From NCBI GenBank assembly GCA_947479085.1, contig CANJYB010000010.1, forward strand, positions 1-64,000: DNA of 64,000 bases, written 5' to 3'. Made by a program: the position numbers and the translations under genes. The notes beneath the pieces are model-generated. The model was given only the letters and a program-made list of their open reading frames with translations. It was not told where the DNA came from and ran no database searches. This DNA is from Bacteroidota bacterium (GTDB taxonomy: Bacteria > Bacteroidota > Bacteroidia > 2-12-FULL-35-15). Of the stretch, positions 53,012 through 63,200 are shown piece by piece. The stretch's first letter is position 1; every line of letters begins with the position of its first letter.

Positions 53012-55564
53012 TTACATGGGGTCTACGTCCAGCCTTACTCTCACTGATTTATAACTTGGAATGATTTTAAATTTCTGTATTACTTCTGCTACTATTTTTT
53101 TTACCTGTCCTATCGAACTTTCCCTTTCTATTTTCAGTAAAATGGTTTTATGATACAGGTTGCGCATCCGCGAAATGATAGGGAACTCTGGGCCCAGCAC
53201 ACGCTTTCCAAAATGTTTGCGTAAATTATCAGCAAGGTGTTTGGCTCCATCATTCACCAGATTTACATCTTTATGCACCACCGTAATTTCTATCAACCTG
53301 TAAAAAGGTGGGTAATTAAACGTTTTTCGGTCGAGTAGCTGGTTGGTGTACATGCTTAAATAATTATTCTCCACCACTTCCTGTATAATGCTATGCCCCG
53401 GATTATGAGTTTGAATAATCACCGTTCCTCTTTTATTCTTCCGTCCTGCCCTACCCGACACCTGGGACATCAACTGAAAACTCCTCTCGAACGACCTGAA
53501 ATCAGGAAAGTTGAGCATACTGTCTGCATTCAGTATTCCCACCATCGAAACATTATCAAAGTCGAGGCCCTTGGTTACCATCTGGGTTCCCACCAGTATA
53601 TCCACGTTACGTTCTTCAAAATCCTGTATGATGTTTTGATGTGCAAACTTGCTCCGGGTGGTATCCAGGTCCATACGGGCAATACGGCTCTTTGGGTAAA
53701 ATATCTGTAGCTCCTCCTCTATTTTTTCGGTACCAAATCCTTTCATTCTTAAATCCGTATCACCGCAGGCAGCACATTTACTTGGTGGTTTCACTGCATA
53801 ACCGCAGTAATGGCATCGCAACTGGTTGGTTGCTTTGTGGTAAGTTAAACTCACATCGCAATTGGTACACTGTGGCACCCATGCACACATGTGGCATTCC
53901 AGCTGTGGTGCAAACCCTCTTCGGTTCTGAAATAAAATAACCTGTTCTTTTTTTGCCAAAGCAAGCGAAATGGTATCGAGCAACAAAGGAGAAAAATGAG
54001 ATTTCATTTCTTTCCGCTTTTGGGCTTCCTTTACATCAGCAATTAATATCTCCGGCATTTCCACCCCACCAAAGCGTTGCGTGATTTCCGCAAAACCATA
54101 CTTGCCTTCGGTAGCGTTGTAATAGCTCTCCAGGCTGGGAGTTGCTGAGCCTAATAATGTTTTTGCTTTATGAATATGTGCAAGGTATATAGCTCCATCG
54201 CGTGCATTGTAGCGGGGTGCAGGGTCGTATTGTTTATATGAAGTATCATGCTCTTCATCCACTATCACTAATCCCAGGTTACTGAAAGGCAGGAAGAGTG
54301 CGGAACGGGCACCGATGATAATTTTCTTGTCGGATGACGGATGACGGATGACGGACGATTGGTTGCTCTCATTAATCATCGGACTTCGGTCATCAGACAT
54401 CGGACGCAACACATTATTCCAAACCTCTACCCTTTCATTTTCATTGAATTTACTGTGATACACACCTACTGCATCGCCAAAATATTTACGCAAGCGGTTA
54501 ATGATTTGAGTGGTCAAAGCAATTTCGGGCAATAAGTAAAGCACCTGTTTGCCTCCCGCAAGTGCCTGTTCTATCAGTTTTACATAGATTTCGGTTTTAC
54601 CTGAAGAGGTCACACCATGGAGAAGGAGGACTGATTTCGGGTTGGGTATTTCGTAGAACTGATTATTAATAGATTTTAAAACTTCCTTTTGTATATAGTT
54701 GAGTTCAGAAATCTTATTTTCATTTTCCAGCGAAGCAAACCGCCCCACTTCACGTTCATATAAAGTAAAAATATTTTTCTTAATCAATGCATTCAAAGCC
54801 CCTTCTCCTCCAACAACCATCTTCACTATATCCGACTTTTTCACCTCTTCTCTTTCTTTAGCGTAGCGCTTGGAAAGATTAATATAAGCCATTACTACCT
54901 CCAGTTGTTTGGCGGCTTTCTTTTCCAATGCATCGAAAATAATTTTCAGGTTATCCTCGTTATCCGCATATTCAGTAATCTTTACAAAGGTAGCCATCTT
55001 AGGTTTGAACTTTTCTTTGAGTTCTTCCTGTATAAGCACCACGCGTTTTTCTATCAACGATTTGATAATCGGGTAGGCCGTTTTTTGTTCTACTATTTCA
55101 CAAATTTCTGTTAACGTTAAAACATTCCTTAATTCCAGTGCATCAATAATTAAATACTCCTTATCCGAAACGGTATTCTTTTCAGTGGAAATATCAAATT
55201 CAGGATTTAAAATAATCTTTGTATCGCTCGAAAATCGTAATCCTCCGGGCAGTGCAGCCACCATAACCTCTCCAATGTTGCACATGTAATAACTGCTCAT
55301 CCAATCCCACAGTTCAAATTGTTTGATATTTACTATAGGATGTTCATCAAGGATGGAATCAATGTATTTGGCCTGGTAAGCCTTTGGAGGGTTTTCGTGA
55401 ATATTGCGTATTAATGCAGTATACAGCCGGCTGTTGCCAAATTGCACCACCACCCGTTTACCAACCTGTACCGCTTCATTCCATTCGAAAGGGACTCGGT
55501 AGGTGTATAAATTAGGAACAGAAAGAGGAACAATTACATCAACAAAAAGGGTGGTACGGCTCAT
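53012..55564 (-). CDS. priA: PriA, primosomal replication-restart helicase
   Basis: The 850-aa protein has the PriA DNA-binding start (LFVDVIVPLSVPNLYTYRVP), Walker A GVTSSGKTEIY (~316-326), DEEHD, GSATPSLES, the zinc region (CHMC..CTNC...CHYC...CAAC) and VSGRAGR. It reloads the replisome at stalled forks. It is longer than usual because residues ~385-412 are an in-frame insertion encoded by a low-complexity repeat (54330-54406). The insertion lies just before the conserved IIIGARSALFLPF and may or may not affect function. Confidence 0.93.
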   Translation of the reverse strand: MSRTTLFVDVIVPLSVPNLYTYRVPFEWNEAVQVGKRVVVQFGNSRLYTALIRNIHENPPKAYQAKYIDSILDEHPIVNIKQFELWDWMSSYYMCNIGEVMVAALPGGLRFSSDTKIILNPEFDISTEKNTVSDKEYLIIDALELRNVLTLTEICEIVEQKTAYPIIKSLIEKRVVLIQEELKEKFKPKMATFVKITEYADNEDNLKIIFDALEKKAAKQLEVVMAYINLSKRYAKEREEVKKSDIVKMVVGGEGALNALIKKNIFTLYEREVGRFASLENENKISELNYIQKEVLKSINNQFYEIPNPKSVLLLHGVTSSGKTEIYVKLIEQALAGGKQVLYLLPEIALTTQIINRLRKYFGDAVGVYHSKFNENERVEVWNNVLRPMSDDRSPMINESNQSSVIRHPSSDKKIIIGARSALFLPFSNLGLVIVDEEHDTSYKQYDPAPRYNARDGAIYLAHIHKAKTLLGSATPSLESYYNATEGKYGFAEITQRFGGVEMPEILIADVKEAQKRKEMKSHFSPLLLDTISLALAKKEQVILFQNRRGFAPQLECHMCAWVPQCTNCDVSLTYHKATNQLRCHYCGYAVKPPSKCAACGDTDLRMKGFGTEKIEEELQIFYPKSRIARMDLDTTRSKFAHQNIIQDFEERNVDILVGTQMVTKGLDFDNVSMVGILNADSMLNFPDFRSFERSFQLMSQVSGRAGRKNKRGTVIIQTHNPGHSIIQEVVENNYLSMYTNQLLDRKTFNYPPFYRLIEITVVHKDVNLVNDGAKHLADNLRKHFGKRVLGPEFPIISRMRNLYHKTILLKIERESSIGQVKKIVAEVIQKFKIIPSYKSVRVRLDVDPM
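54330..54406. repeat. GGATGACGG-type repeat inserted in priA
   Basis: On the + strand: CGGATGACGGATGACGGATG, then CGGACGATTGG, then CATCGGACTTCGGTCATCAG and ACATCGG. This is the kind of low-complexity element usually intergenic in Bacteroidota. It adds ~26 codons in frame. Confidence 0.75.
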
Positions 55565-55565
55565 A

Positions 55566-55640
55566 CTGATAAAATTCTAAATCCTAATTTCAAAATTCTA
55601 AAATGCAATCCGAAATCAACATTCCGAAATCAGAAATCCT
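55566..55640. repeat. Low-complexity AAATTCTAAATCC / CCGAAATC spacer
   Basis: The gap between priA and the DUF218 lipoprotein gene is made of short near-repeats (AAATTCTAAATCC, CAAAATTCTAAA, CCGAAATCA twice), like the slippage-prone spacers often found in these genomes. No gene or site is seen. Confidence 0.5.
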
Positions 55641-55642
55641 TT

Positions 55643-56302
55643 TCATTCTTTCTCAAATTTAATATTCTTCCCCTGTGTACCTCTTAACCGATGCCATTTA
55701 CTTTGGGTTTCCACTATGGATTTAAAATTATCAACATGTGCCGACTCTGGGTTTATAAAAGGATTTACTTTATCAATTGTCTTTAACGTATCAATTATAT
55801 AAGGAATATGAGCAATCGGCAATTTGAATCTCCGTTTGGTAAAACCCATCAGCAGGTTAGATTGATAGGGGTCAGAAGCAACCGCCATTTTTGAAAATCC
55901 AAGATTCTTTGCAATGTGATATGAGTAATAAATATTCTCAGTAGTGTGTTCTGCTTTGTCTTCAATAAATATTTTTTCCTTCGGGATACCCAATTGCTCG
56001 GCATACAAAGCCATTATCTTAGCTTCCACATAAGGTGAATACACCGAACCACCGGAAAAAATAATGTTTTTGGCAATTCCCTTTTTTACTAAATATACCG
56101 CCCAAATAACCCTTCCTTTCATGGCTAGGCTCCATTCCTTTCCATCAAATGGACAACCGGGCACAATAATAACATCGTAAGGTTCGTTTTTTACCGCACG
56201 CCTGAATAACTTAGCAGGCCCAGGCCGAAAAAAAGTACAGCCGCTGATTGCAACCAACAATGTAAGCACCAATAAAGGGTATTTCAATTTATTAATTTTC
56301 AT
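55643..56302 (-). CDS. DUF218-family lipoprotein
   Basis: The 219-aa protein has a lipoprotein signal (LLVLTLLVAISGC, Cys at ~22) and a DUF218 core: DVIIVPGCPFDG, NIIFSGGSVYSP, KAEHTTENIYYS and MAVASDPYQSN. It is probably lipid-anchored and periplasmic. It is 9 bases after pfkA on the same strand. Function unknown. Confidence 0.85.
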   Translation of the reverse strand: MKINKLKYPLLVLTLLVAISGCTFFRPGPAKLFRRAVKNEPYDVIIVPGCPFDGKEWSLAMKGRVIWAVYLVKKGIAKNIIFSGGSVYSPYVEAKIMALYAEQLGIPKEKIFIEDKAEHTTENIYYSYHIAKNLGFSKMAVASDPYQSNLLMGFTKRRFKLPIAHIPYIIDTLKTIDKVNPFINPESAHVDNFKSIVETQSKWHRLRGTQGKNIKFEKE

Positions 56303-56311
56303 TTCGGAATT

Positions 56312-57289
56312 TTATAAAGATAATATATTTACCATTCTCATCAGGTCAGGGTTTAATTCCTGGATATGTTTTACTGCATTTTCGAAAGGTGTATAAACAA
56401 TGTTTTTATCAACAATCCCAATCATAACATTGCTCTTCCCTTGCATCAATGCCTCCACAGCCGAAAAACCCATTCTGCTGCTGTTGACTCTATCCATTGC
56501 AGAAGGATTCCCGCCTCTCTGAATGTGTCCTAATATGGTGATTCGGGTATCGTAATCCGGCAATCGTTTCTTTACTTGTTCAGCAATAGTGAAAGCTCCG
56601 CCAGCTTCATCTCCTTCAGCAACAATAATAATTTTAGAAGATTTCGTTTTTCGCCCGTTTGCCAATCGATGAATAAGCTCTTCCACATCTGTTTTCGTTT
56701 CGGGAATAAGAATGCTCTCTGCACCTACTCCTATTCCAGCACGCAATGCTATCAGGCCGGCATCCCTACCCATTACTTCAACAAAAAATAACCTGTCGTG
56801 ACTTTCGGCTGTATCACGAATTTTATCAACCGCTTCCACTACCGTATTAATAGCAGTATCATATCCAATGGTAAAATCAGTTCCCACCAAATCATTGTCG
56901 ATGGTGCCAGGGCAGCCAACCATGGGGATATCGGAAATTTTTGCAAACTCCAAAGCTCCTTTAAAGGTACCATCTCCACCTATAGCAACAATGCCATCAA
57001 TAGCGTATTTTTTTAAATTGGCCAATGCCTTTTCTCTTCCTTCCAAAGTAAGAAACTCTTTGCTTCTGGCAGTTTTTAAGATCGTTCCCCCGCGATGAAT
57101 AATATTGGCAACTGATTTAGTATTCAAATGAATAATATCATCCTTAATCATTCCATCGTACCCATGCCTTATTCCTATCACTTCGATGTTGTGGTAAACT
57201 GCAGTTCTCACCACTGCACGAAGGCAGGCATTCATTCCCGGAGAATCTCCTCCAGATGTAAACACTGCAATTTTTTTTATTGTATCCAT
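56312..57289 (-). CDS. pfkA: ATP-dependent 6-phosphofructokinase
   Basis: The 325-aa enzyme has VFTSGGDSPGMNA (ATP site), IGGDGTFKGA, PGTIDNDLVGTDFTIGYDTA (substrate site with the catalytic Asp), EVMGRDAG and GHIQRGG. It phosphorylates fructose 6-phosphate in glycolysis. GGDG with a Gly at the next position (GGDGT) fits the ATP-dependent type. Confidence 0.95.
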   Translation of the reverse strand: MDTIKKIAVFTSGGDSPGMNACLRAVVRTAVYHNIEVIGIRHGYDGMIKDDIIHLNTKSVANIIHRGGTILKTARSKEFLTLEGREKALANLKKYAIDGIVAIGGDGTFKGALEFAKISDIPMVGCPGTIDNDLVGTDFTIGYDTAINTVVEAVDKIRDTAESHDRLFFVEVMGRDAGLIALRAGIGVGAESILIPETKTDVEELIHRLANGRKTKSSKIIIVAEGDEAGGAFTIAEQVKKRLPDYDTRITILGHIQRGGNPSAMDRVNSSRMGFSAVEALMQGKSNVMIGIVDKNIVYTPFENAVKHIQELNPDLMRMVNILSL

Positions 57290-57355
57290 TTCAAATTATT
57301 GTTTAGAGAATAAATTTACGAATAGCATGGTATTAATGGATTTGCAAATCATTAT

Positions 57356-58579
57356 TTATTCATTACCGGCTCCTTCTGTTTTTTCTTTATTGGGTTTCTT
57401 ATACCCTTCTTCCAGTTTATGCACCCGTTTTGTTCCCATATACATTTCGTATTTCATAAACCTGCATTCCAGCGGACCATTAAATAAAGCGATTTTGCGG
57501 GAAGGGCGTAAACCCACATTTTTAAATGCATCCATATTGGAACTTAAAATCCAGCAATCGTATCCGCCAAAATTCTTCTTAAAAGTATCCCCCATCATCT
57601 TATACAGTTCTCCAATATTGTCTTTATCCATTCGTTCTCCGTAAGGCGGGTTGATAATAACAACACCCCTTCCGGCAGGAACTTCAAAATCTTTCATGTC
57701 AACTACTTTTATAGAAACCACGTCATCTACCTTGGCCAGTTTAATATTCTCTTTTGCCTTTTTAGCAACATTGGGAGAAATCTCTCCTCCAAGTATCACT
57801 TGCTTATGATCTGTAATTTTATTTACTGCCGCATCAAATATGGTATTCCATAAATCCTCGTCAAATGCCATGAATTTTTTCCAGCGTTCAAAACCATAGT
57901 CTTCCCTGTAATAACCCGGAGGGATATTATTCGCAATCAAAGCTGCTTCAATTAGGATTGTCCCAGAACCACACATAGGGTCAATGAAATTGGTTCTTCT
58001 ATCCCATCCTGTCAATAAAACTAGACCTGCAGCCAATACCTCGTTTATCGGGGCGAGGTTAGTTTTGTCCCGGTACCCCCTTTTATGCAACGATTCTCCA
58101 GAACTATCAAATGCAAGAGTACACTCATCATTATATATATGTATATTGATACGGATGGTTGGTTTATCAAGGTCTACCGAAGGACGTTCTCCGTGCTTGG
58201 CCCGAAACTGGTCAACAATAGCATCCTTGGCCTTTTGCGAAAGGTATTGGGAATGGGTAAACAGGTCAGAATTTAAAACAGTATCAATAGCCAACGTATC
58301 AGTTACATCCATATACTCCTCCCAATTAACAGCCTGAATGGCGTCATAAAAGGATTTTTCGTTTGTTACTTTAAATGTGTGAAAAGGAACAAGCACGCGC
58401 AAGGCTGTTCGGAGGCTTAAATTAGCTTTGTACATAAAGCCCTTATCACCGGTAAAACTTACCGCACGGTTATGCACTTCCACATCCTTTGCCCCCAGTT
58501 TGTGTAACTCCTGCGAAAGTATTTCTTCCAAACCGAATATGGTTTTGGCAATCATTTTAAAATCATTTTCTGTTTCCAC
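57356..58579 (-). CDS. THUMP-domain RNA methyltransferase (RlmL N-half/YpsC-like)
   Basis: The 407-aa protein has an N-terminal THUMP domain (to ~160) and a class I methyltransferase core: FIDPMCGSGTILIEAAL, GGEISPNV and VVIINPPYGERMD. It matches the rRNA guanine-N2 methyltransferases (RlmL/YpsC group), which modify 23S rRNA. E. coli RlmL carries an additional fused RlmK domain that is absent here. Confidence 0.88.
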   Translation of the reverse strand: METENDFKMIAKTIFGLEEILSQELHKLGAKDVEVHNRAVSFTGDKGFMYKANLSLRTALRVLVPFHTFKVTNEKSFYDAIQAVNWEEYMDVTDTLAIDTVLNSDLFTHSQYLSQKAKDAIVDQFRAKHGERPSVDLDKPTIRINIHIYNDECTLAFDSSGESLHKRGYRDKTNLAPINEVLAAGLVLLTGWDRRTNFIDPMCGSGTILIEAALIANNIPPGYYREDYGFERWKKFMAFDEDLWNTIFDAAVNKITDHKQVILGGEISPNVAKKAKENIKLAKVDDVVSIKVVDMKDFEVPAGRGVVIINPPYGERMDKDNIGELYKMMGDTFKKNFGGYDCWILSSNMDAFKNVGLRPSRKIALFNGPLECRFMKYEMYMGTKRVHKLEEGYKKPNKEKTEGAGNE

Positions 58580-58748
58580 GGTATCTGTTTTTTTGCAAAG
58601 ATATTGAATCTAACGCTTCATTTGCCATCTGACACTTCAATATAAGTTCTAAGGAATAATTGAACACCTCAAAAACAAGCGATTTGTATAATAATTAAAA
58701 TAAAATATAAGGAGAATTGGGTAGTATATTGGATAAAGTATTATTTTT

Positions 58749-58778
58749 GACCAATCATAAATATTTTTATTACATTTG
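58749..58778 (+). promoter_or_regulatory. Promoter for the lipoprotein cluster
   Basis: TTTTTG near 58747-58750 and TACATTTG ending at 58778 fit the -33/-7 pattern with ~21 bases between. The -7 box overlaps an in-frame TTG, which argues for the ATG at 58806 as the true start. Confidence 0.5.
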
Positions 58779-58805
58779 AAATCTAATTATAAAAACAATA
58801 TTGAA

Positions 58806-59702
58806 ATGAAATTGAAATTTATATCATTTAAAGAACAATTAATTTTGTTATCGGTTACAGCACTATTGGCGGCAGGTTGTAACAATAATGGCAAAAAAGA
58901 GACTGATGAAGTGCCTCCTGTGGACAGCACTCAGAGCACCATTTTAAATGTAAATGGGGAGATTTTTAGTATCCCTTCACCTATTCAAACTTCATTTTTA
59001 CTAAAAAACAGTGGTTCGGCCTATAACAAATCTATTTTAAATCCATCCAATAAATCAGCTGGATATTCCACCAATTTTTCAAAAGGTGTTAATCTTGGAA
59101 TTTATGGTGCTGACTTAGGTTATGTTACCATTTATGACCAGACACAGGATGCACTTGGTTATATGAAAGCTGCTCAAACTTTAGCTGACGAATTAGGTGT
59201 TTCAGGGGCATTTGACCCGGTGACAATGACACGTTTCCAAAAAAATCTGGGTAATCAGGATTCCATGTTATCTTTGGTAGGTATAGCGTACCGTTCTTCG
59301 GATACCTATTTAAAAAATAATGACCGAAATGATGTTAGCGGATTGGTGCTTGCCGGTGGGTGGATAGAAAGTTTGTACTTTGCTACCAATGTTTACAAAA
59401 CAAAACCAAGCGAAGATGTGAAAAGAAGGATTGCAGAGCAAAAAAGTTCATTGCAGAGTTTAATAAAATTATTAACTCAGTTTTACAGCCAACCTGAATA
59501 CACAGAGTTTGTTGATAACCTGAATGATTTGCAGACAGTTTATGAAGGAGTTGAATTTAAATATACCTATCAGAAACCCTCTATTGACCCTGTGAATAAG
59601 ATGACCACTATCAATAGTACTACGGACGTAAAAATCACTCCTGAGCAAATTGAATCTATTTCACAGAAAATAAAATCAATAAGAAGCCAAATAGTTGGGT
59701 AA
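58806..59702 (+). CDS. Lipoprotein of unknown function
   Basis: From ATG 58806 the protein has a signal with lipobox (LILLSVTALLAAGC), then an acidic linker (ETDEVPPVDSTQS) and a mainly helical ~260-aa domain (e.g. MKAAQTLADELGVSGAFD, SLIKLLTQFYSQPEY). I do not recognise it. An upstream in-frame TTG at 58776 falls in the promoter and was not chosen. It is the first of three genes leading to the ABC transporter and may be its periplasmic partner. Confidence 0.75.
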   Translation: MKLKFISFKEQLILLSVTALLAAGCNNNGKKETDEVPPVDSTQSTILNVNGEIFSIPSPIQTSFLLKNSGSAYNKSILNPSNKSAGYSTNFSKGVNLGIYGADLGYVTIYDQTQDALGYMKAAQTLADELGVSGAFDPVTMTRFQKNLGNQDSMLSLVGIAYRSSDTYLKNNDRNDVSGLVLAGGWIESLYFATNVYKTKPSEDVKRRIAEQKSSLQSLIKLLTQFYSQPEYTEFVDNLNDLQTVYEGVEFKYTYQKPSIDPVNKMTTINSTTDVKITPEQIESISQKIKSIRSQIVG

Positions 59703-59740
59703 TCATTAACATTCAGAATCTGTTTAACATATATCTCAAA

Positions 59741-60178
59741 ATGAAAAAAGGAATTTTAAAATTAGTTTTAATAGCAGGTGGTTTTTTAATTGTTACTACC
59801 GCATCAGCACAAGTGAATGATACAGTAGCCAATGCTTGTGCTAAACACTTGGAACATCAGTTTATCTCTGACGGCCAACAATACCGTGCTTTGTTAATGA
59901 ATACAGACGAAACTGCAGAATTCCATACTACCTTATATGGCGGTTCAATATATCGTATCGCAGCCTGCAGTGGTTTAAGCGATGGCAACCTTGTTTTTTC
60001 AGTATTTGATTCCGAAAGACATTTGCTTTACACTAATAAAGACTTTAAAAACTCTTCTTTCTGGGACTTTAAAATTAACAATACTTTAGACTGTGTAATT
60101 GAAGCCAAACTTAATGGAGAAGGAGGGCAAAGTTCAGGAAGAGCTGTTATTTTAATAGGATTTAAACAACAAAAATAA
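59741..60178 (+). CDS. Secreted protein of unknown function
   Basis: The 145-aa protein has a signal peptide (MKKGILKLVLIAGGFLIVTT, ending ASAQ) and a small beta-rich domain (TLYGGSIYRIAACSG, LVFSVFDSERHLLYTNKDF). No known family recognised. It is probably periplasmic and is followed by a hairpin at 60202-60230. Confidence 0.75.
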   Translation: MKKGILKLVLIAGGFLIVTTASAQVNDTVANACAKHLEHQFISDGQQYRALLMNTDETAEFHTTLYGGSIYRIAACSGLSDGNLVFSVFDSERHLLYTNKDFKNSSFWDFKINNTLDCVIEAKLNGEGGQSSGRAVILIGFKQQK

Positions 60179-60201
60179 ATTAGCTAACAAACCATTTTTA
60201 A

Positions 60202-60238
60202 AGGCATTAATTACTGCGGTATTAATGTCTTTTTTTTT
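60202..60238 (+). terminator. Hairpin with T run
   Basis: AGGCATTAAT / ATTAATGTCT (one G-T pair) with a 9-base loop is followed by nine Ts, before the transporter gene. It may partly attenuate read-through. Confidence 0.65.
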
Positions 60239-60259
60239 CAAAATTAATTATTCGAAAAA

Positions 60260-63200
60260 ATGAGTGAACGTATATTAAAAGCCTTGATGCAGATGTTTGC
60301 AATTATTGCAAGGGTTGATGGCATTAATGATAACGGACGGTTAATTGTTCAGTCTTTTTTGAAACAGCAACTCAACCAGGAACTGGTGGATCAATATCTT
60401 GCCATCTTTGATGAGTATCTTGAAATTCACCACCAGATTTCAAAAAAGAAAGACGGTACTGCAAAAAGAACTTCCCTTCATTCTGTTAAGGTATTAAGAA
60501 TCTGCACCCAAATTAACAGTGAGCTTACCCAGGTTCAAAAAGTAGTTGTTCTCATTCGATTAATCGAGTTCATTAATTCAAATACCGAGATTTCAGAGCA
60601 GGAAAATGAGTTTGTCAAAACAGTTGCCGAAACTTTTAACATCGATAACGAAGAATTCATTAGTAGTATGAAATTTGTTCGTGCCAGTCTTGATTCTGTT
60701 CCTGATTCTTCGAAAGTTTTGGTTATTGACAATAAAACTTCGCATTCGTACAAGGAAGCTAAACACATATATGCAGAAGGTGTTACCGGGCAAGCAAGAA
60801 TATTGTGGGTTCCAAGTGTCAACATTTACGCCTTGCTTTATTTTGGAAAAAGCGATTTGTATCTTAACGGACAGGTGCTCAACCAAGGCAAAGTATTTAT
60901 ACTTACCCCTGGTTCGTCCTTAAGAAGTTCAAAAGTAAAACCCGTCTATTATAGTGATATTTTAAGTGCCTTTATGAGTGATACCACCAAGGCAAAAGTA
61001 TCCTTTGTGGTTCAGAACCTGGAGTATAAATTTAAAGGAGGAAAACTTGGATTAAGAGATATTAATTTCAGTGAAGATTCCGGTAGACTCATTGGAATAA
61101 TGGGTGGTTCCGGTGCGGGAAAATCCACCTTATTAAATGTTTTAAATGGTAATGAAATTCCTAGCGGTGGTTCTGTAAAAATTAATGGAATTAATATTCA
61201 TACAGAGAAGAAAAAAATTGAAGGGGTAATCGGACACGTTTCTCAGGATGATTTATTGATTGAAGAATTAAGTGTTTTTCAGAACCTTTTTTATAATGCT
61301 AAACTTTGTTTTGGGAACAAAAGTGATGCAGTAATTTCTCAATTGGTTGTTGATGTTTTAACCAATATTGGTTTGATAGAAACCAGGGATTTAAAAGTGG
61401 GTAGTCCTTTGGAAAAAACAATATCCGGTGGGCAGCGTAAACGGTTAAACATCGCGCTTGAATTAATACGTGAGCCATCCGTTCTTTTTGTCGATGAACC
61501 TACCTCCGGCCTTTCTTCAAGGGATTCGGAAAACATAATGGACTTACTGAAAGAACTTGCCTTAAAAGGGAAGTTGGTATTTGTGGTTATACATCAGCCT
61601 TCTTCAGATATTTTCAAAATGTTTGACAAACTGATGATTCTTGATGTAGGTGGTTATCCTATTTATTACGGGAACCCAGTTGATTCCGTTATTTACTTTA
61701 AAACCGTTGTTAATCATGCCAACAGTAATGAGAGTGAATGTATTGAATGCGGCAATGTTAATCCTGAACAGGTATTCAATATAATTGAATCGAAAGTGCT
61801 GGATGAGTATGGAAACATTACGCTCAACAGAAAAGTTTCTCCTCCTGAATGGAACACCCATTACAAGGAAAAAATTGAAACTAAGATAGAAGACGTTAAA
61901 CAAATTACCGAAATACCTGAAAGTACTTTTAAGGTGCCTAATAAATTCAAGCAGTTTAAAGTCTTTATAACCCGTGATTTCTTATCTAAATTAACTAATA
62001 AACAATATCTCTCGATCAATTTACTGGAAGCTCCTGCTCTCGCTTTTATACTTGCATACTTTGTGAAATTTGTAAATAAGGATTTATCAAATAAGGTAGG
62101 ATATACTTTCAGAGAAAATGAAAACATAATTATCTATATGTTTATGGCCGTGGTGGTTTCTTTGTTTATTGGTCTTACCGTAAGTGCTGAAGAAATTATT
62201 CGGGACAGAAAAATACAAAAAAGGGAGTCTTTTTTAAATTTAAGTAAGGGTAGCTACCTATGGTCAAAGGTGGTGATTATGTTTTCGTTATCTTCCATAC
62301 AGGCAATTTTGTTTGTTTTGGTTGGGAATTATGTTCTTGAAATTCGAGACATGAACGGCTCGTATTGGATGATGCTATTCAGTACTTTCTGCTTTGCTAA
62401 TATGCTTGGATTAAATATTTCCGCCAGTTTTAATTCTGCCGTTACTATTTATATTCTCATCCCCATTCTTATTATTCCTCAATTATTATTCAGCGGTGTA
62501 ATGGTAAAGTTTGATAAATTAAATCCTGTTATTACCTCACAAAGCGTGGTTCCTGTAATAGGTGACATGATGGCTTCCCGTTGGGCGTTTGAGGCGATGG
62601 CAGTGAAACAATATCGCGACAACGAATACAATAAGGACAGATATAAATATGAAAAAGCTGTGGGTATGGCTACTTACAAAAAAGATTATTGGTTGGTAGC
62701 AATGACAAATAAACTGAATGATTGTATGGAGAATTTTGCTGTTCCAGAGAAAAAACAAGAGGTATCAGAAGAGTTAACCATGCTGAAGAGTGAAATTTCA
62801 AAAGAATTGCGCCTTCCTGCTTTTGTAAAGGTAAATTTGAAATGTCCTGGCCTTGAAAACCTTTCGATAGATAAATTTAATTTAGAAGTTGCCAAACAGA
62901 TAAGTGATTTCTTTGAAGAAACCATAAAACGAATTTATATTAACCAGAATAATCGCAACAGTTATTTACGGGACAGTATAACCATGCATTTTGAAAGCAC
63001 AATGGGTAAACCCAATTACAGCAAACTAAAAGATGAATACGACAATGAAAGTTTGGATGATTTGGTAACCAACAAAAACACACAATTCAGAATTTTGGAT
63101 TTAGATGGTTCGTTTATTCAAAAACTGAATCCGGTTTATTTGGACCCCGTAGATTCCGATTTAGGACGTGCTCATTTTTTTGCTCCACGAAAAAAACTAT

